From UBA2421 sp002343075 (GTDB lineage Bacteria; Planctomycetota; Phycisphaerae; Tepidisphaerales; Tepidisphaeraceae): a stretch of 64,000 nt of DNA. Made by a program: the position numbers and the translations under genes. The notes under the pieces are model-generated. The model ran no database searches. It saw only the letters and a list, made by a program, of their open reading frames with translations, and was not told where the DNA came from. The stretch lies in NCBI GenBank assembly GCA_937982565.1, contig CALJLN010000039.1, forward strand, positions 310,001 to 374,000. The letters are read 5' to 3'. Of the stretch, positions 33,521-43,581 are shown piece after piece; the first letter of the stretch is position 1; every line of letters starts with the position of its first letter.

Positions 33521-34666
33521 TTAACTCCCCGGACCTTTGCCGCTAAACACAGGGAGATACCGATTTGGCATCTGCAAAATGATCAGCGCGCACGCGGTTG
33601 CATATTCGTCATTGATCTCGCCCGTCCAGCGGCCGGTGGCGCGGTCCTGACGGCGAATGAGTTCATCGCGCACCGCGGGATACCAGAGTTTCCAATGATC
33701 CCCACCTGCCAGGAACATCGCCTGCACCGCGTAATAATGGCCGTAGTAATAATGCCCACCGATGTTTCCTGCCCCGCCACCCTTACCGGGTGAAAACTGC
33801 GTCAGATACTTCAGCCCCCGGGTGAGTTCATCGCCTTCGAACACGCCGGCGTAGTACAGCGCCGCCACCCCCGCTGCCGACCGTGGAAACGCGCTGCCTC
33901 CTTCGCCGCGGCCGGACATGCCGATCATATAGCTAAACCCGCCGTCGGCATTCTGGCACTTGCGAACGTACTCGATAGCGCGATCAATCGTCTCCTTTTC
34001 CACCTTCACCCCCGCATCGCGGGCGGCGCGCAGGGCCATCACCTGACAAATGGTAACGCTGATATCAGCATCGACAGGTACCGGCATGTAGCGCCACCCG
34101 CCTTGCGGATTCTGCGACTTCTGGATGAGCCGAACTGCCCGCTGCAATTTTTCCTTCACCTGGTCATCCGGTGTCATTCCGTAGACTTCTGCGAGAAAAA
34201 GCGCCGCAAACCCATGCGAATACATGACACCGTGTGCCGTCTCCGCAGCGAGCAGGCCGGATTCTTGTGCGCTGTTCACGAGATAATCAGCCGCTCGTTG
34301 CACGTTATCGCCGTACAAACCGCGTCCGGGCAGGTTGCCCGATGCCATGAATGCGATACCCGAGAGCGCTGTGATGCCACTGACAGCGCCAAATCCCTCA
34401 CCACCTTGCCCAAATGAGCCATTACGCTGCTGCTGCTTCGCGAGCCATTCCAATCCGCGGCGCACAGCCTCCTGCTGGGCAGGAGTAATCTCATCGCCGC
34501 TGACGACATTGGGACGGGCGGCGATGGCTTCCTGTGCGAAAGCGGGAGCTGCGAGCAGGACCGCACCTGAAGCGATCAAGACAACACCCCGACGCACCGC
34601 TGCCGCGGCGAGATTCAACCGGCCGGAATAAAGAAACATGGATCGCTTCAAAACTATTCTCGTCAC
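33521..34666 (-). CDS. Secreted alpha/alpha-toroid (prenyltransferase/squalene-cyclase-like) protein
   Basis: A 381-residue protein starting at GTG 34666, which overlaps the stop of the upstream gene (GTGA, 34663-34666); ATG 34639 is another start. A signal peptide ends near APAFA. Repeats of the QW-like type follow: GLEWLAKQQQRNGSFGQGGE, KSQNPQGGWRYMP and KCQNADGGFSYMIG, the pattern of prenyltransferase/squalene-oxidase repeats. The cyclase DCTAE motif is not seen, so this is not a terpene cyclase in the usual sense. Its place in a MoxR/VWA operon suggests an envelope role. Confidence 0.8.
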   Translation of the reverse strand: MTRIVLKRSMFLYSGRLNLAAAAVRRGVVLIASGAVLLAAPAFAQEAIAARPNVVSGDEITPAQQEAVRRGLEWLAKQQQRNGSFGQGGEGFGAVSGITALSGIAFMASGNLPGRGLYGDNVQRAADYLVNSAQESGLLAAETAHGVMYSHGFAALFLAEVYGMTPDDQVKEKLQRAVRLIQKSQNPQGGWRYMPVPVDADISVTICQVMALRAARDAGVKVEKETIDRAIEYVRKCQNADGGFSYMIGMSGRGEGGSAFPRSAAGVAALYYAGVFEGDELTRGLKYLTQFSPGKGGGAGNIGGHYYYGHYYAVQAMFLAGGDHWKLWYPAVRDELIRRQDRATGRWTGEINDEYATACALIILQMPNRYLPVFSGKGPGS

Positions 34667-37600
34667 TTTTCCGTTGCCTTTGTTGCCAGCGACTTGTAGT
34701 AGTCTTCGACCAGCTTTTTGTATGCCTCGATCACTGTATCACCCGAGCCTTCGATCACCGCATCTCGCTGTCGAGGACTGAGCGCGCCCCATTCGCGCAG
34801 TGTTTCCCTTATCTCAGCACCCGCCTTTTGAGTCTGCCCCAATCCGCCGCCGGCGTTGCTTTGCTCGGCTGGGTTGGAGGCATTTTGCGGGTCTTGCTGG
34901 CCTTGGTTGTTCGCCTGCGCCTGCTCGTCGCCGGGTCGGGGCTGCTGCTTGGCCTGCGTCTCGCTGCCCTGCGGCTGCTCATCACTGTTTCGCGCCTGCG
35001 CCTGCTGCCGCCGGGCTTGCTCGATGAGAATATCCATGTCATCGAGAATGCGCTTCTGAATGGCCTGAGTCGTCTTACCCGGGTCGACGTTGACAGCGAG
35101 CCTCTGCCGCGACCGCGCCATGCGATCGCCAACCTGCGCGGCTCTTCGCTTCTCCGAATCGGCATCGGCCTCCCCGCCGAGCAGATCGTTACTCAACTCC
35201 TGATTATCGATCGCTTCATCGCCCGCTTCGTCGGGGAGGAGATCGCGCAGATCGGGTTCCGGGCCGAGGGTGATTTCGCCCTGGCTCGATTTTTCCAGGA
35301 GGTCGCCAAGCACCTTGCGCAGCTCGCCCTGTCGGTCACCGACTCGCTTGATTGCGCCCAGGTTCTTTGCCGCATCACCCGCGGCCTGTTGGGTCGCGTC
35401 GTTGACGGCGCCCTGCAGCCCCTTCAGCAGCCGCAGTTCCGCTTCGGAGGGCAATCGTGGTCCACCCTGCTGCTGCCCCTGCCCGCCACCACCACCGCCG
35501 TCCTGTGCAAACTTGCTTTGAACCGGGTTGTCTTGCAGGCTCTCGATCATGCTCTCAAGCTGGCGGACAATGCGCCGCTGCTCGATTTGCGTCTCAGTTC
35601 CGACCGACTTATCGGCCAGGCCTTGTTTCACCGCGTCCATCCCACGGGCAATATCGTCATTTGCAAACTTGTAGACGATGCCGCCGAGCCCGACGATGCG
35701 TTCATCCAATGCTTTGATCTGATCCGATAGCTTGCCCTGTTCACCCGGGAGTTGACCAAGCTTGATCAACTCCTCGCGCTTCAGCGTGCCGTCATCCCTA
35801 CGAGCGCTGGAATCAATGCGGGCTGTTTCCGCGTTAAGCTTCAACTGCTCCTCACGAACCTTTGTGTAGACCGCCCGAATCGCTTCGCGCTTCTTTTCCT
35901 CCACTTTCTCATCGACCCTCTGCTTCTGCTCTGCGATGAGCTTTTCGGCCTCTTCCAACGCCGCCAGCGCTTCGACTTGGGATGGATCATATGCGCCCTG
36001 CAAATCTTTCAGCCGAAGCTGGACATTCGCCCGCTCCATCCTTCCCGCGGCGCGGGTGACTCTGGCGACCACCTCTGCTGCGTCGGGCAACTCATCGGCC
36101 TGCCTTGCAATATCGCGCGCGTTTCTCTCGGTTTGCTCTTGCCCCTGGCTCAATTGCGGCAACGCCGGGGCCACCGCGTTCGGTTTCCGCTGGGATTTGC
36201 GCGTCAGGCTTGTGATCGTCGCTTCGCCAACTTTTGTCAGCGCGTCGTCACCCTGCAGCAGCAGGTTCTCGAGGTTATGGCCCGATTGCCGCCGAATGAG
36301 GTTGGCTACCTGCTTCTGCAAATCCGCGAGCTTCTTCTGCAACTCGGCGAGCTTGCGATCTTCGGCCTGCTTCAGCTCCTGCAGCATGCGCTGAAGCCCA
36401 ATCTCTGCCTGCTGCTGTGCCGCGGCGGCAGAGGTTTGCCGGTTCTGCTTTGCCTCCTGTGCGGCCTTCTGCTGATTGGGGCCGACTTGCTGTTGCTGGC
36501 CGGTGCCGGCCGACTGCTTCATAGCCTCAGCGGAAGTTGGATCGGACTTCTGCAGTTGTTCGGCCTGCTTTTGCATGTCGGCGATCGCCGCCGCCGTTTT
36601 CTCGGCGAGCTTGCCCTGCTGGTTGGCGATTTCTTCAAGGCGTTTGCGGTCCTCGGGCGACATCTGTTCGGGCCGCTTGCCAATATTCTGCTTGCCTAGT
36701 TCTGCCAGCTCCTTTGTCAGAGCCTGCTGCTGTTCGAGCAACTGCCTCACATTATCGATTGCCTGTTGCAAACTGCCGAGGTCGCCTAGTTTGTCCATTG
36801 CGCTCTGCAGTTGTTCCGATGCTTCCGCCTGGCGCTGCTGGACCTTTTCCATCGTGGCCACGCGCGGCTCCTGGGTTTGCTGGGGTGATGACGCGGAAGA
36901 GAGCTGTTGCGCGGCCTCCTTCATCGCACCTTCTGCGGTGCGGTCGAGTGAATCAGACACCTGCTCGCTTAGTTCGACAAGATCCTGCCTGGGTGATCGA
37001 TTCTGCTGTAGTCGCTCCTTCACTGTCTCCAGCCGCTGAGCCAACTGCCGGCTTTGCGAGGCCGCGGTCGACTGTTGGCCGGCCATCCGCTCGGCGGCAG
37101 TACGGTCGGCGGCATCGAATGCCGGCTTTTCCCTGGTTTCGTCCGCGAGATCGGTGGTCTCACTGCGGACGCGCGTCTGCGCCTTGGCCACTTCACCGAT
37201 CTGCGCGCGCGTCAGTCGGAGTTCGTCCATGACGCGGGTTGTGAGTTCGTCCTGGCTGATGATCGTGATGCGGAGACGGCCGGAAGAAGCTGGTTCATGC
37301 CGCTCTTCGCCCAGGCTGAAGTTGTCAGTCGCCTCAAGGTGCAGTTCCAGCACGTCGCCGCTCTTCAGATTGGCGTCGGTGAGTTGGGAAAGTTCCCAGG
37401 CATATCCCAGTCGATGTCGCTGCCGGTCTGCTGATGTGGTGTCGCGATCCCAACCCACGCTCTCTGCAGGCACCCCTGCGGTGACGAGCGGCAGCACCCA
37501 GGTGCGGCGGTCGCCAAGTCGCTCGACATGCAGCGAAACCTCCGCGATCCCGTAATCATCCTCTGCAACGGCAATGAGCGGCACAACCGAGTCAGCGGTG

Positions 37601-38856
37601 CGCTCTTCGTTGCGCCGCGGCTGTTCGATCTGAATTATGGGTGACTGATCGGGGCGAACGATTAACTCATACTCTTCAATGGCAGAATTCTGAAAGCCGT
37701 CATGGTCTTGCGCCCTGATTCGGAAGCGAATCGACTCCTTAGCCTCTAGCAGCACTGCGCGAGTAGCATCGTTGTCGGCTGGGACGACTCGAGCATCGAT
37801 CATATTTCCAGGCTCAGGCAGGCTGACTGGCTCAAGCGTCAGTGGACCTTCAATCGGCTTGTTGAAGCCAACAGCGACCTTAACCTGCGAGCCGATCGCC
37901 GCAACTGCCGGGGCCGATGACAGATTTACCAAAGAAGGCGGCACACCCGACACATATTGCGGCGGCGCGATGGTGGCTTCGACGGAGAGGATCGCCAGCC
38001 GCTTCACGAGCGTAATCTGCGGCAGGTCCTTCTGGTCGTCGCCACTTCGAATCCACACTTTCAGTTCGGCATTGGGCTGATCGGCGGGCGCCTGCGTATC
38101 GACGACGGCGGAATAGGTTCCGTCGGCGTTTCGGATCATCAATTGCTGTTGCACCGTGCCTGCGCCAATCTGCGAAAACAGGGTTGCCCGCATACCGGCG
38201 CGGTCGCCCTGGCCCAGCCGCATTTTGACATCCAACCGCTGGCCCGCGGGCAGCCTGCTGGGGGATTCTCCCAGGAGGTCGATTCGCTGGGTCTTCGGCC
38301 ACGGGTTCTTGTCAAACGGAGATAGCAATCGCGAGGCCGCAATGCGCGCGTATTGAGGCATGACGAGCATCGCCAGCAAGATCACAACGATGATCGCCCC
38401 AAACCCCGACGTAAGTGCGAGCGTCGCCGGCCGCGGTTGCACGATCTGCTGAAAATCGATCGCCGATGCCATCTGGTTGGCCTGCGCGACCACCTGCTGT
38501 TTCATGGCCGGACTGCCAGGAACCTCGCGGTCGGAGTATTCGACGACAGTTCGCAGGCGGTCGTCGAGCACGGGAAAGAGCGACTCGATCTTCCCTGCCA
38601 CGTCAGCCAGGCCCATTGGTGCGCTCGCCGGGCGCAGCACATGGCGGGTTAGCATCGATACTATCAACGCGGCCCCCATGCACGATGCAATGAGCCTCGG
38701 CCATGCCGGCAGGTTGAAGAAATAGTCGAGCAAGACGACCAGCAACATGGCCCCCACCGCGCCGCAGAGGACAATACCCACGCCGTACGCCACCGCGAGG
38801 AGCTTTACGCGCCGGCGCACCGCATCGAGGGATTGGAGAATTGCGGTCGTATCCAT
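34663..38856 (-). CDS. Very large coiled-coil membrane protein (DUF4175-like)
   Basis: A 1397-residue protein. Two membrane helices lie near residues 25-75 and a third near 145-165. A strand-rich extracellular part (about 200-540) includes Ig-like blocks (PPQYVSGVPPSLVNLSSAP; VAEDDYGIAEVSLHVERLGD). From about 560 to the end it is rich in Gln, Ala, Glu and Lys with heptad-like spacing and many QQ runs, and is predicted as long coiled coil. This resembles DUF4175-type proteins of MoxR/VWA clusters. It starts 2 bases after the VWA gene stop and overlaps the next gene by 4 bases, so the three are translated together. It may form a rod or a scaffold in the periplasm. Confidence 0.78.
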   Translation of the reverse strand: MDTTAILQSLDAVRRRVKLLAVAYGVGIVLCGAVGAMLLVVLLDYFFNLPAWPRLIASCMGAALIVSMLTRHVLRPASAPMGLADVAGKIESLFPVLDDRLRTVVEYSDREVPGSPAMKQQVVAQANQMASAIDFQQIVQPRPATLALTSGFGAIIVVILLAMLVMPQYARIAASRLLSPFDKNPWPKTQRIDLLGESPSRLPAGQRLDVKMRLGQGDRAGMRATLFSQIGAGTVQQQLMIRNADGTYSAVVDTQAPADQPNAELKVWIRSGDDQKDLPQITLVKRLAILSVEATIAPPQYVSGVPPSLVNLSSAPAVAAIGSQVKVAVGFNKPIEGPLTLEPVSLPEPGNMIDARVVPADNDATRAVLLEAKESIRFRIRAQDHDGFQNSAIEEYELIVRPDQSPIIQIEQPRRNEERTADSVVPLIAVAEDDYGIAEVSLHVERLGDRRTWVLPLVTAGVPAESVGWDRDTTSADRQRHRLGYAWELSQLTDANLKSGDVLELHLEATDNFSLGEERHEPASSGRLRITIISQDELTTRVMDELRLTRAQIGEVAKAQTRVRSETTDLADETREKPAFDAADRTAAERMAGQQSTAASQSRQLAQRLETVKERLQQNRSPRQDLVELSEQVSDSLDRTAEGAMKEAAQQLSSASSPQQTQEPRVATMEKVQQRQAEASEQLQSAMDKLGDLGSLQQAIDNVRQLLEQQQALTKELAELGKQNIGKRPEQMSPEDRKRLEEIANQQGKLAEKTAAAIADMQKQAEQLQKSDPTSAEAMKQSAGTGQQQQVGPNQQKAAQEAKQNRQTSAAAAQQQAEIGLQRMLQELKQAEDRKLAELQKKLADLQKQVANLIRRQSGHNLENLLLQGDDALTKVGEATITSLTRKSQRKPNAVAPALPQLSQGQEQTERNARDIARQADELPDAAEVVARVTRAAGRMERANVQLRLKDLQGAYDPSQVEALAALEEAEKLIAEQKQRVDEKVEEKKREAIRAVYTKVREEQLKLNAETARIDSSARRDDGTLKREELIKLGQLPGEQGKLSDQIKALDERIVGLGGIVYKFANDDIARGMDAVKQGLADKSVGTETQIEQRRIVRQLESMIESLQDNPVQSKFAQDGGGGGGQGQQQGGPRLPSEAELRLLKGLQGAVNDATQQAAGDAAKNLGAIKRVGDRQGELRKVLGDLLEKSSQGEITLGPEPDLRDLLPDEAGDEAIDNQELSNDLLGGEADADSEKRRAAQVGDRMARSRQRLAVNVDPGKTTQAIQKRILDDMDILIEQARRQQAQARNSDEQPQGSETQAKQQPRPGDEQAQANNQGQQDPQNASNPAEQSNAGGGLGQTQKAGAEIRETLREWGALSPRQRDAVIEGSGDTVIEAYKKLVEDYYKSLATKATEK

Positions 38857-38858
38857 GA

Positions 38859-41210
38859 TCAAACCATTCCACACATCTTACGCACGATCCATTCGATTGT
38901 GATCAGAAAAACAAACAGAGCCATCGCCAGCGGTGCATCCCAGAGTGGTCGTGCCGTTTCGATCGGAATCACCCGCGCCGCCGACGGTACCAGCGATGGC
39001 AGTCGTGCCGGTGCGTCAGCAAAGCTAACGAGTTCGCCACCGGTCTGCGTTGCGAGCCGCTGCATTGCACCTCGGTCAATCTCGGGCGCTGCCAGTTCAA
39101 CCTGCGGCACACGAACCGCAAAGGGCACCGAGAGATCATCCACACCGCCAGCGATGCTCGACACTCTGGCGATGAAGCTACCCACTCGGTCAGCCGGAAA
39201 AGCCGTGCTATAAAGTTCCGGCTGGCCCTCCTGCCGCACGAGGGTCTGCTGCGCGATCATCGCCTGCGACGGCTGTTCGATGATATCGACGCGAATCTGC
39301 TCCGGAAGTTGCGGCAAAAGTTGCGGATTAAGAATTCTCAGGCTCACGCGCGATTGCTCGCCGAGTTCGTAGACGGGTTTCAAAGAGGCGAGAGAGGCCT
39401 GCCTCTGCCCCAGTTTTCGCCCGCGGGCGAGGTAGCGCAACTGCTGGATCCAGTAGGTGTCAAATATGGTTTCGCCGGTGTAGTAGCGCCACCGCCAGGT
39501 GTCATCAATCGCACCGAATGCCGTCCGCCCGGCACCGAATCGGCCCAAAACGAGCAGCGGGGCCTTTCGGCCATCAGGCCCGGTTTCCACCGGATGCTCG
39601 GCATACGTCTCACCGATTCCCGGCTTGGCCCACACGCCTTTGCAATACCAAAAAAGCGGCTGAATCTGCTCGGCGATGAAGCGTTCGTTCTCGCCGCGAT
39701 CGGCGAAGAAACGGAAGATCGAGGAGTTGCTCCCGAGCGGAGTTAGAACGGGTCGAAAGCCCTGCGTGATCGCCCCGCGGGCGACATCGGGCATGACACG
39801 ATCAACATTAACCGGAAGAATCGGCTCGATCGCCGTCCCGCGATATTGCGCGGGTGCGTGTTGGGCGCCGGCGATCATGGCAAACCCGCCCCCCATCTTG
39901 CTCACAAAATCGCTGATCAGTTGCAGTTGAAAATCACTGAACTGGCGGGGATCAACATCGCCGAGAACGATTACATCATAGTCGAGCATTTCCTCCAAAC
40001 TCTCAGGAAAACGCGTGATTGGTCGGTCGCCCTCCTGCCGAAACGTCGGGTCGGCGCTGGTCAGCAGGCACGAGATGTCCACAGACCTGTCGCGAATCAG
40101 CTCCTGTTTCAGATAGCGATACTCCCAGCGAGGATAGCCGTCGACGTAGAGCACATTGACCCGGGCATCGAGCACGGCAAGCTGTGTCACCCGGCTGTTA
40201 TCGTCTTCATCAACTTCGGCGGGCTGCGCTACGACCTCGACACCGACATCGAGTGATCCGATCATTGTCGGCTGAAACTGCAGTTCGACATCCATCGGGC
40301 CGTCGCCGTCGAGCGAGACTGCCGTCTCCGCTGGCTTGCCTTCGATGCTCGTGAGGACAGTCTTCGTTGATTGGTCGATGAGGCGAATCTTGGCTGTATG
40401 CCCCGCCGGGTAGCCTGTTCCACGGATGGTGGCGCGCACATTGACGATATCACCAACAAATGCAGCGTCCTGAACGGATACGCTCTGAACGGAGAGATTC
40501 TGCGGCCGCCGGTCCGACCCGACGACGACCGGATATACCTTCACGCCGAAGCTGGCCAACTGCTGCAACGCCTCTGAAGTATTGCGCGCCGGTGAGTCGC
40601 GGCCATCGGTCAGCACCACAACGCCGGCCACACGCTGGCCCTGAAGATCCTGCAACACCTGTCGAACCGCCGCGGTGACATGCGTCTGCTGGCCGGACGG
40701 CGTGAGCGCCATACTCGGCTCGACTGGTTCTGCGGCGGCATCGAACTTAAAAAGCCGGGTCTCGTGAGTGGCCCTTAGTGCCTTCAGGAGCCGTTCATCT
40801 TCGGTGCTAAGGAGCGAATTCACCGCGTCAAGCCGCGACTTGAGGTCGGCTTCATCACCCTCATCCTTAACGCGCATTGAAATGCTACTGTCAATCAATA
40901 TCGGCAGGATTGAAGCTTCGGTTCGGCTCTGCCCGAGCGTGACCACCGGCCGATTGAGCAGGCCGATCACCAGAAGCAGTAGCGCCGCCCTGAAGCAGCC
41001 GAGGACAATGCGAACAGGCCGGGCTCGTCCTTCCCGGCGATAAATCCAGACAACCAGCGCCACCGCGGCGGCGATCAGAATGGTGTTCCAGACCGCCGCC
41101 GGAATATGCTGCTGCCATGGCCAGGTCGGGTTAAATCCAATCGAAAAATCCCCTTCGCGGGAGAGGAAGCCGCGTTCGAGGCCGAAGAGAATTTCCAGTA
41201 GTCGTTGCAA
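38859..41210 (-). CDS. VWA-domain membrane protein with GATase-like region
   Basis: A 783-residue protein. Two N-terminal helices (about 38-58 and 70-88) lead to a von Willebrand A domain (about 100-260) with the metal motif IDSSISM and the VVVLTDGRDS segment. A strand-rich middle and then a glutamine-amidotransferase-like domain (about 355-600; LYVDGYPRWEYRYLKQELI, DVIVLGDVDPRQFSDFQLQL and GGFAMIAGAQHAP) follow. The typical catalytic Cys of the amidotransferase fold is not seen. A C-terminal helix near 765 anchors the end. This VWA plus GATase-like layout recurs in planctomycete and Bacteroidetes Bat clusters. Confidence 0.83.
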   Translation of the reverse strand: MQRLLEILFGLERGFLSREGDFSIGFNPTWPWQQHIPAAVWNTILIAAAVALVVWIYRREGRARPVRIVLGCFRAALLLLVIGLLNRPVVTLGQSRTEASILPILIDSSISMRVKDEGDEADLKSRLDAVNSLLSTEDERLLKALRATHETRLFKFDAAAEPVEPSMALTPSGQQTHVTAAVRQVLQDLQGQRVAGVVVLTDGRDSPARNTSEALQQLASFGVKVYPVVVGSDRRPQNLSVQSVSVQDAAFVGDIVNVRATIRGTGYPAGHTAKIRLIDQSTKTVLTSIEGKPAETAVSLDGDGPMDVELQFQPTMIGSLDVGVEVVAQPAEVDEDDNSRVTQLAVLDARVNVLYVDGYPRWEYRYLKQELIRDRSVDISCLLTSADPTFRQEGDRPITRFPESLEEMLDYDVIVLGDVDPRQFSDFQLQLISDFVSKMGGGFAMIAGAQHAPAQYRGTAIEPILPVNVDRVMPDVARGAITQGFRPVLTPLGSNSSIFRFFADRGENERFIAEQIQPLFWYCKGVWAKPGIGETYAEHPVETGPDGRKAPLLVLGRFGAGRTAFGAIDDTWRWRYYTGETIFDTYWIQQLRYLARGRKLGQRQASLASLKPVYELGEQSRVSLRILNPQLLPQLPEQIRVDIIEQPSQAMIAQQTLVRQEGQPELYSTAFPADRVGSFIARVSSIAGGVDDLSVPFAVRVPQVELAAPEIDRGAMQRLATQTGGELVSFADAPARLPSLVPSAARVIPIETARPLWDAPLAMALFVFLITIEWIVRKMCGMV

Positions 41211-41266
41211 CCTGTGTGGGGGCAGAGGCTTAGGGTCCGTCGAACAATATCGCTTGTCGCCGGCCG

Positions 41267-43522
41267 TTAACGGAGTGCCCCTCCTTTTCTGTGATGTCCA
41301 AAACGCATCGCCATCATGCTCTCCGCCGTCACCAAGGCCAACACGGCCAGCATGACAATCCAGCCGAAATCATTCCCCCCGACGCGCGCCTCTGCGACGG
41401 CGGGGATGTCGCTTGAGATCAGGTCGATCTCGATGCCTCCGAGCGCGGTGCGGATGGCGGCGTCGCCGGCCGGACGAATGTCCGCCTCGTCTGCCGGACA
41501 GTTAACAGCGATCGGAATGGTCGCCGCGCCGGTGCTAAGGGAATAGAGGCCTGGCTTGGCCAGCACACTACTTCGGTAGCCAGACCGACCGTCCGCCAGT
41601 GGCTGTTGGCTCAACTGCACCTCTTGCGCTGAAGGTCCAGTAAGGGTCGGCACTGCTTTGAAGGTTAGATTGGGCGGAAGATCGAGGGTCTGACCGACGA
41701 TCCGATTCATCCATTCGTCGCCGCCGACGATGCTTCCGCTGAGCAGTTCGTGAACCAGCGCCACATAGGCTGGCTTTGCGGGTAGGCTGGTCCACTCGGC
41801 ATTGGCTGTCGTACTGATGAAGACGACGCGCCCGCCGCCGAGTGGATGGAGCGTGATGGCCGGATCGGCCGTGGCTGCGGTTGTGGCATAGTCCAAGACA
41901 CGTTCTGCTTTGGCATCGGCCGGCAATTCAAGCTGCCAGTAGGTAAATACCTGAGCGGTGTCCAGTCCGGTTTTCTGCTCACCGGAAAACACCTTTAGCA
42001 CGGGATGCAACGCGCCCAGCGGCCTAAAATCAAACAAAAAGCCCCGCTGCTCCGCGGCAACGCTCATGCGCTTGGTGAGCGGGCCGGGCAACAGGCCGCG
42101 CGGCAGCAGAACCTGGTTGTAGCTATCACTGCTCACCGGCTCGCCCATGAAGACCAACAGCGTCCCACCGTCTTCGACGAAGCGTTTAAGAAGATCCGCC
42201 TGTCCGGCACCGATCTGGCCCACGCCAGCCAGCACGATTGCGCGATAGTCGCTCAGAACCTTATTGCCCAACTCGATGTCGCTCACGCGCTCAGGCAGGA
42301 TATAACTATCGCTCCTGCGGCCAATCGACGCAGATCGCCCCGCATCGGCCGGCGGGGCGAGCGCCAGTTCAAGAAACGCACCCGAACTGGACATCGCCCC
42401 GACGCCGCGCTCGCCTTCCACGATCAACACCTTCATCGCGCTGGCTACTTCCACCACGCGATACCGCTGGTCATCCACGCGAAGCCGATCGCCCGCAACG
42501 AAGGTAGCCGACACCACATGTGCCCCGCCGTCGCGAAAGCGTGCCTGCGACTGGATAACCGGCGCGGTGTCGGGCGTTGCCTCAATCATTGTGTTACCGG
42601 TAACCGGCTCATTATCCATCGACCATTGCAGCACCGCCGAGGCAGAACGCCCGTACGACTTTACATGCGCCGCCAGATCGGAGTTAAACCCGACCCGAAT
42701 AATCGAGCCCGCTGGCGCAACATCGGACACCACCGCGTTCCATTGATCGGGCACCGCAAGATTGACGTGACGAATTTGATAAATGCCTGCCAGTTCCCTT
42801 CCGATGCTCATAAGCCGATCGCGCTCGGCCAACTCCCATGCGCTGCGGGTGCCATCGGTGATCATCTCCAGCCTTCGAACCGACTGCCGCGGACTCTGGT
42901 TGCCAAGCTCCCATGCCAGCCCAAGCGCTCCGGTAACATCGGTAGCAGAAAACGACTGTTCGATCCGATCGATCGCCTGCGCCGCCGCCTGAAGATCGTA
43001 CGTCGGCTGCAGCAAGACCGCTGAGGGCTTTCCAGTCGTGATTACGGCAACCGATTCACCGCCCGACGAGAGTTGCTCGACGATCCGCTTTGCGACGTTC
43101 TTGGCATGCTCAAGGTGTGTGGCGGCACCGGGGCGATTTGCCAGATAGGCCATCGAATAGCTGTTGTCGATGACAAGCACATGCAAGCCCGATCGCGTTG
43201 CGCCCGCAGCGAGGCCCGACTGATCGCAAGCCATTGGTCGGGCCAGGGCAAGCCCAAGCAACGCCAGCACTGCACACCGCGTCGCCAAAAGCAGCCACTG
43301 CTCAAACTTCACCCGACGGCGGTTCTTCTTTAGCGCCGACAGCAGAAAGTCCATCGCCGCCCACTTTACCGTTCGGAATCTGCGCCGATTCAGAAGGTGA
43401 ATAATGACTGGGATGGAAGCAAGCACAACGCCCGCCACGGCAAAACCCGGCGTAATCACGCTCGCTGCAAGAACCGAGGTCTGCGGCGGGCTGCCAGAGA
43501 ACATGACGAGCGCTATGGCCAT
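41267..43522 (-). CDS. BatA/VWA-type membrane protein
   Basis: A 751-residue protein with the BatA N-terminus: a hydrophobic helix around AVAGVVLASIPVIIHLLNRRR, then FRTVKWAAMDFLLSALKKNRRR and a second helix. A VWA domain follows with IDNSYSMAYL (metal motif), and ETSLARS-type blocks are replaced by VLIVEGERGVGAMSSSGAF and YRAIVLAGVGQIGAGQADLL of a GATase-like fold. A C-terminal membrane helix ends the protein. It belongs to the operon between the DUF58 and VWA genes. The first Met is not certain; ATG 43504 is also possible. Confidence 0.82.
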   Translation of the reverse strand: MAIALVMFSGSPPQTSVLAASVITPGFAVAGVVLASIPVIIHLLNRRRFRTVKWAAMDFLLSALKKNRRRVKFEQWLLLATRCAVLALLGLALARPMACDQSGLAAGATRSGLHVLVIDNSYSMAYLANRPGAATHLEHAKNVAKRIVEQLSSGGESVAVITTGKPSAVLLQPTYDLQAAAQAIDRIEQSFSATDVTGALGLAWELGNQSPRQSVRRLEMITDGTRSAWELAERDRLMSIGRELAGIYQIRHVNLAVPDQWNAVVSDVAPAGSIIRVGFNSDLAAHVKSYGRSASAVLQWSMDNEPVTGNTMIEATPDTAPVIQSQARFRDGGAHVVSATFVAGDRLRVDDQRYRVVEVASAMKVLIVEGERGVGAMSSSGAFLELALAPPADAGRSASIGRRSDSYILPERVSDIELGNKVLSDYRAIVLAGVGQIGAGQADLLKRFVEDGGTLLVFMGEPVSSDSYNQVLLPRGLLPGPLTKRMSVAAEQRGFLFDFRPLGALHPVLKVFSGEQKTGLDTAQVFTYWQLELPADAKAERVLDYATTAATADPAITLHPLGGGRVVFISTTANAEWTSLPAKPAYVALVHELLSGSIVGGDEWMNRIVGQTLDLPPNLTFKAVPTLTGPSAQEVQLSQQPLADGRSGYRSSVLAKPGLYSLSTGAATIPIAVNCPADEADIRPAGDAAIRTALGGIEIDLISSDIPAVAEARVGGNDFGWIVMLAVLALVTAESMMAMRFGHHRKGGALR

Positions 43523-43581
43523 TCTGAAATCACTTGCCGGAACTGCTAACGAGAGGCGCTTTCATCGCTCTCGCCAACTGA

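Noticed and set aside
34534..36699. Two long open frames on the plus strand with many Leu and Arg
   Set aside because: They mirror the Gln-rich coiled coil on the other strand; Gln codons read backwards give Leu-rich proteins that mimic membrane proteins.
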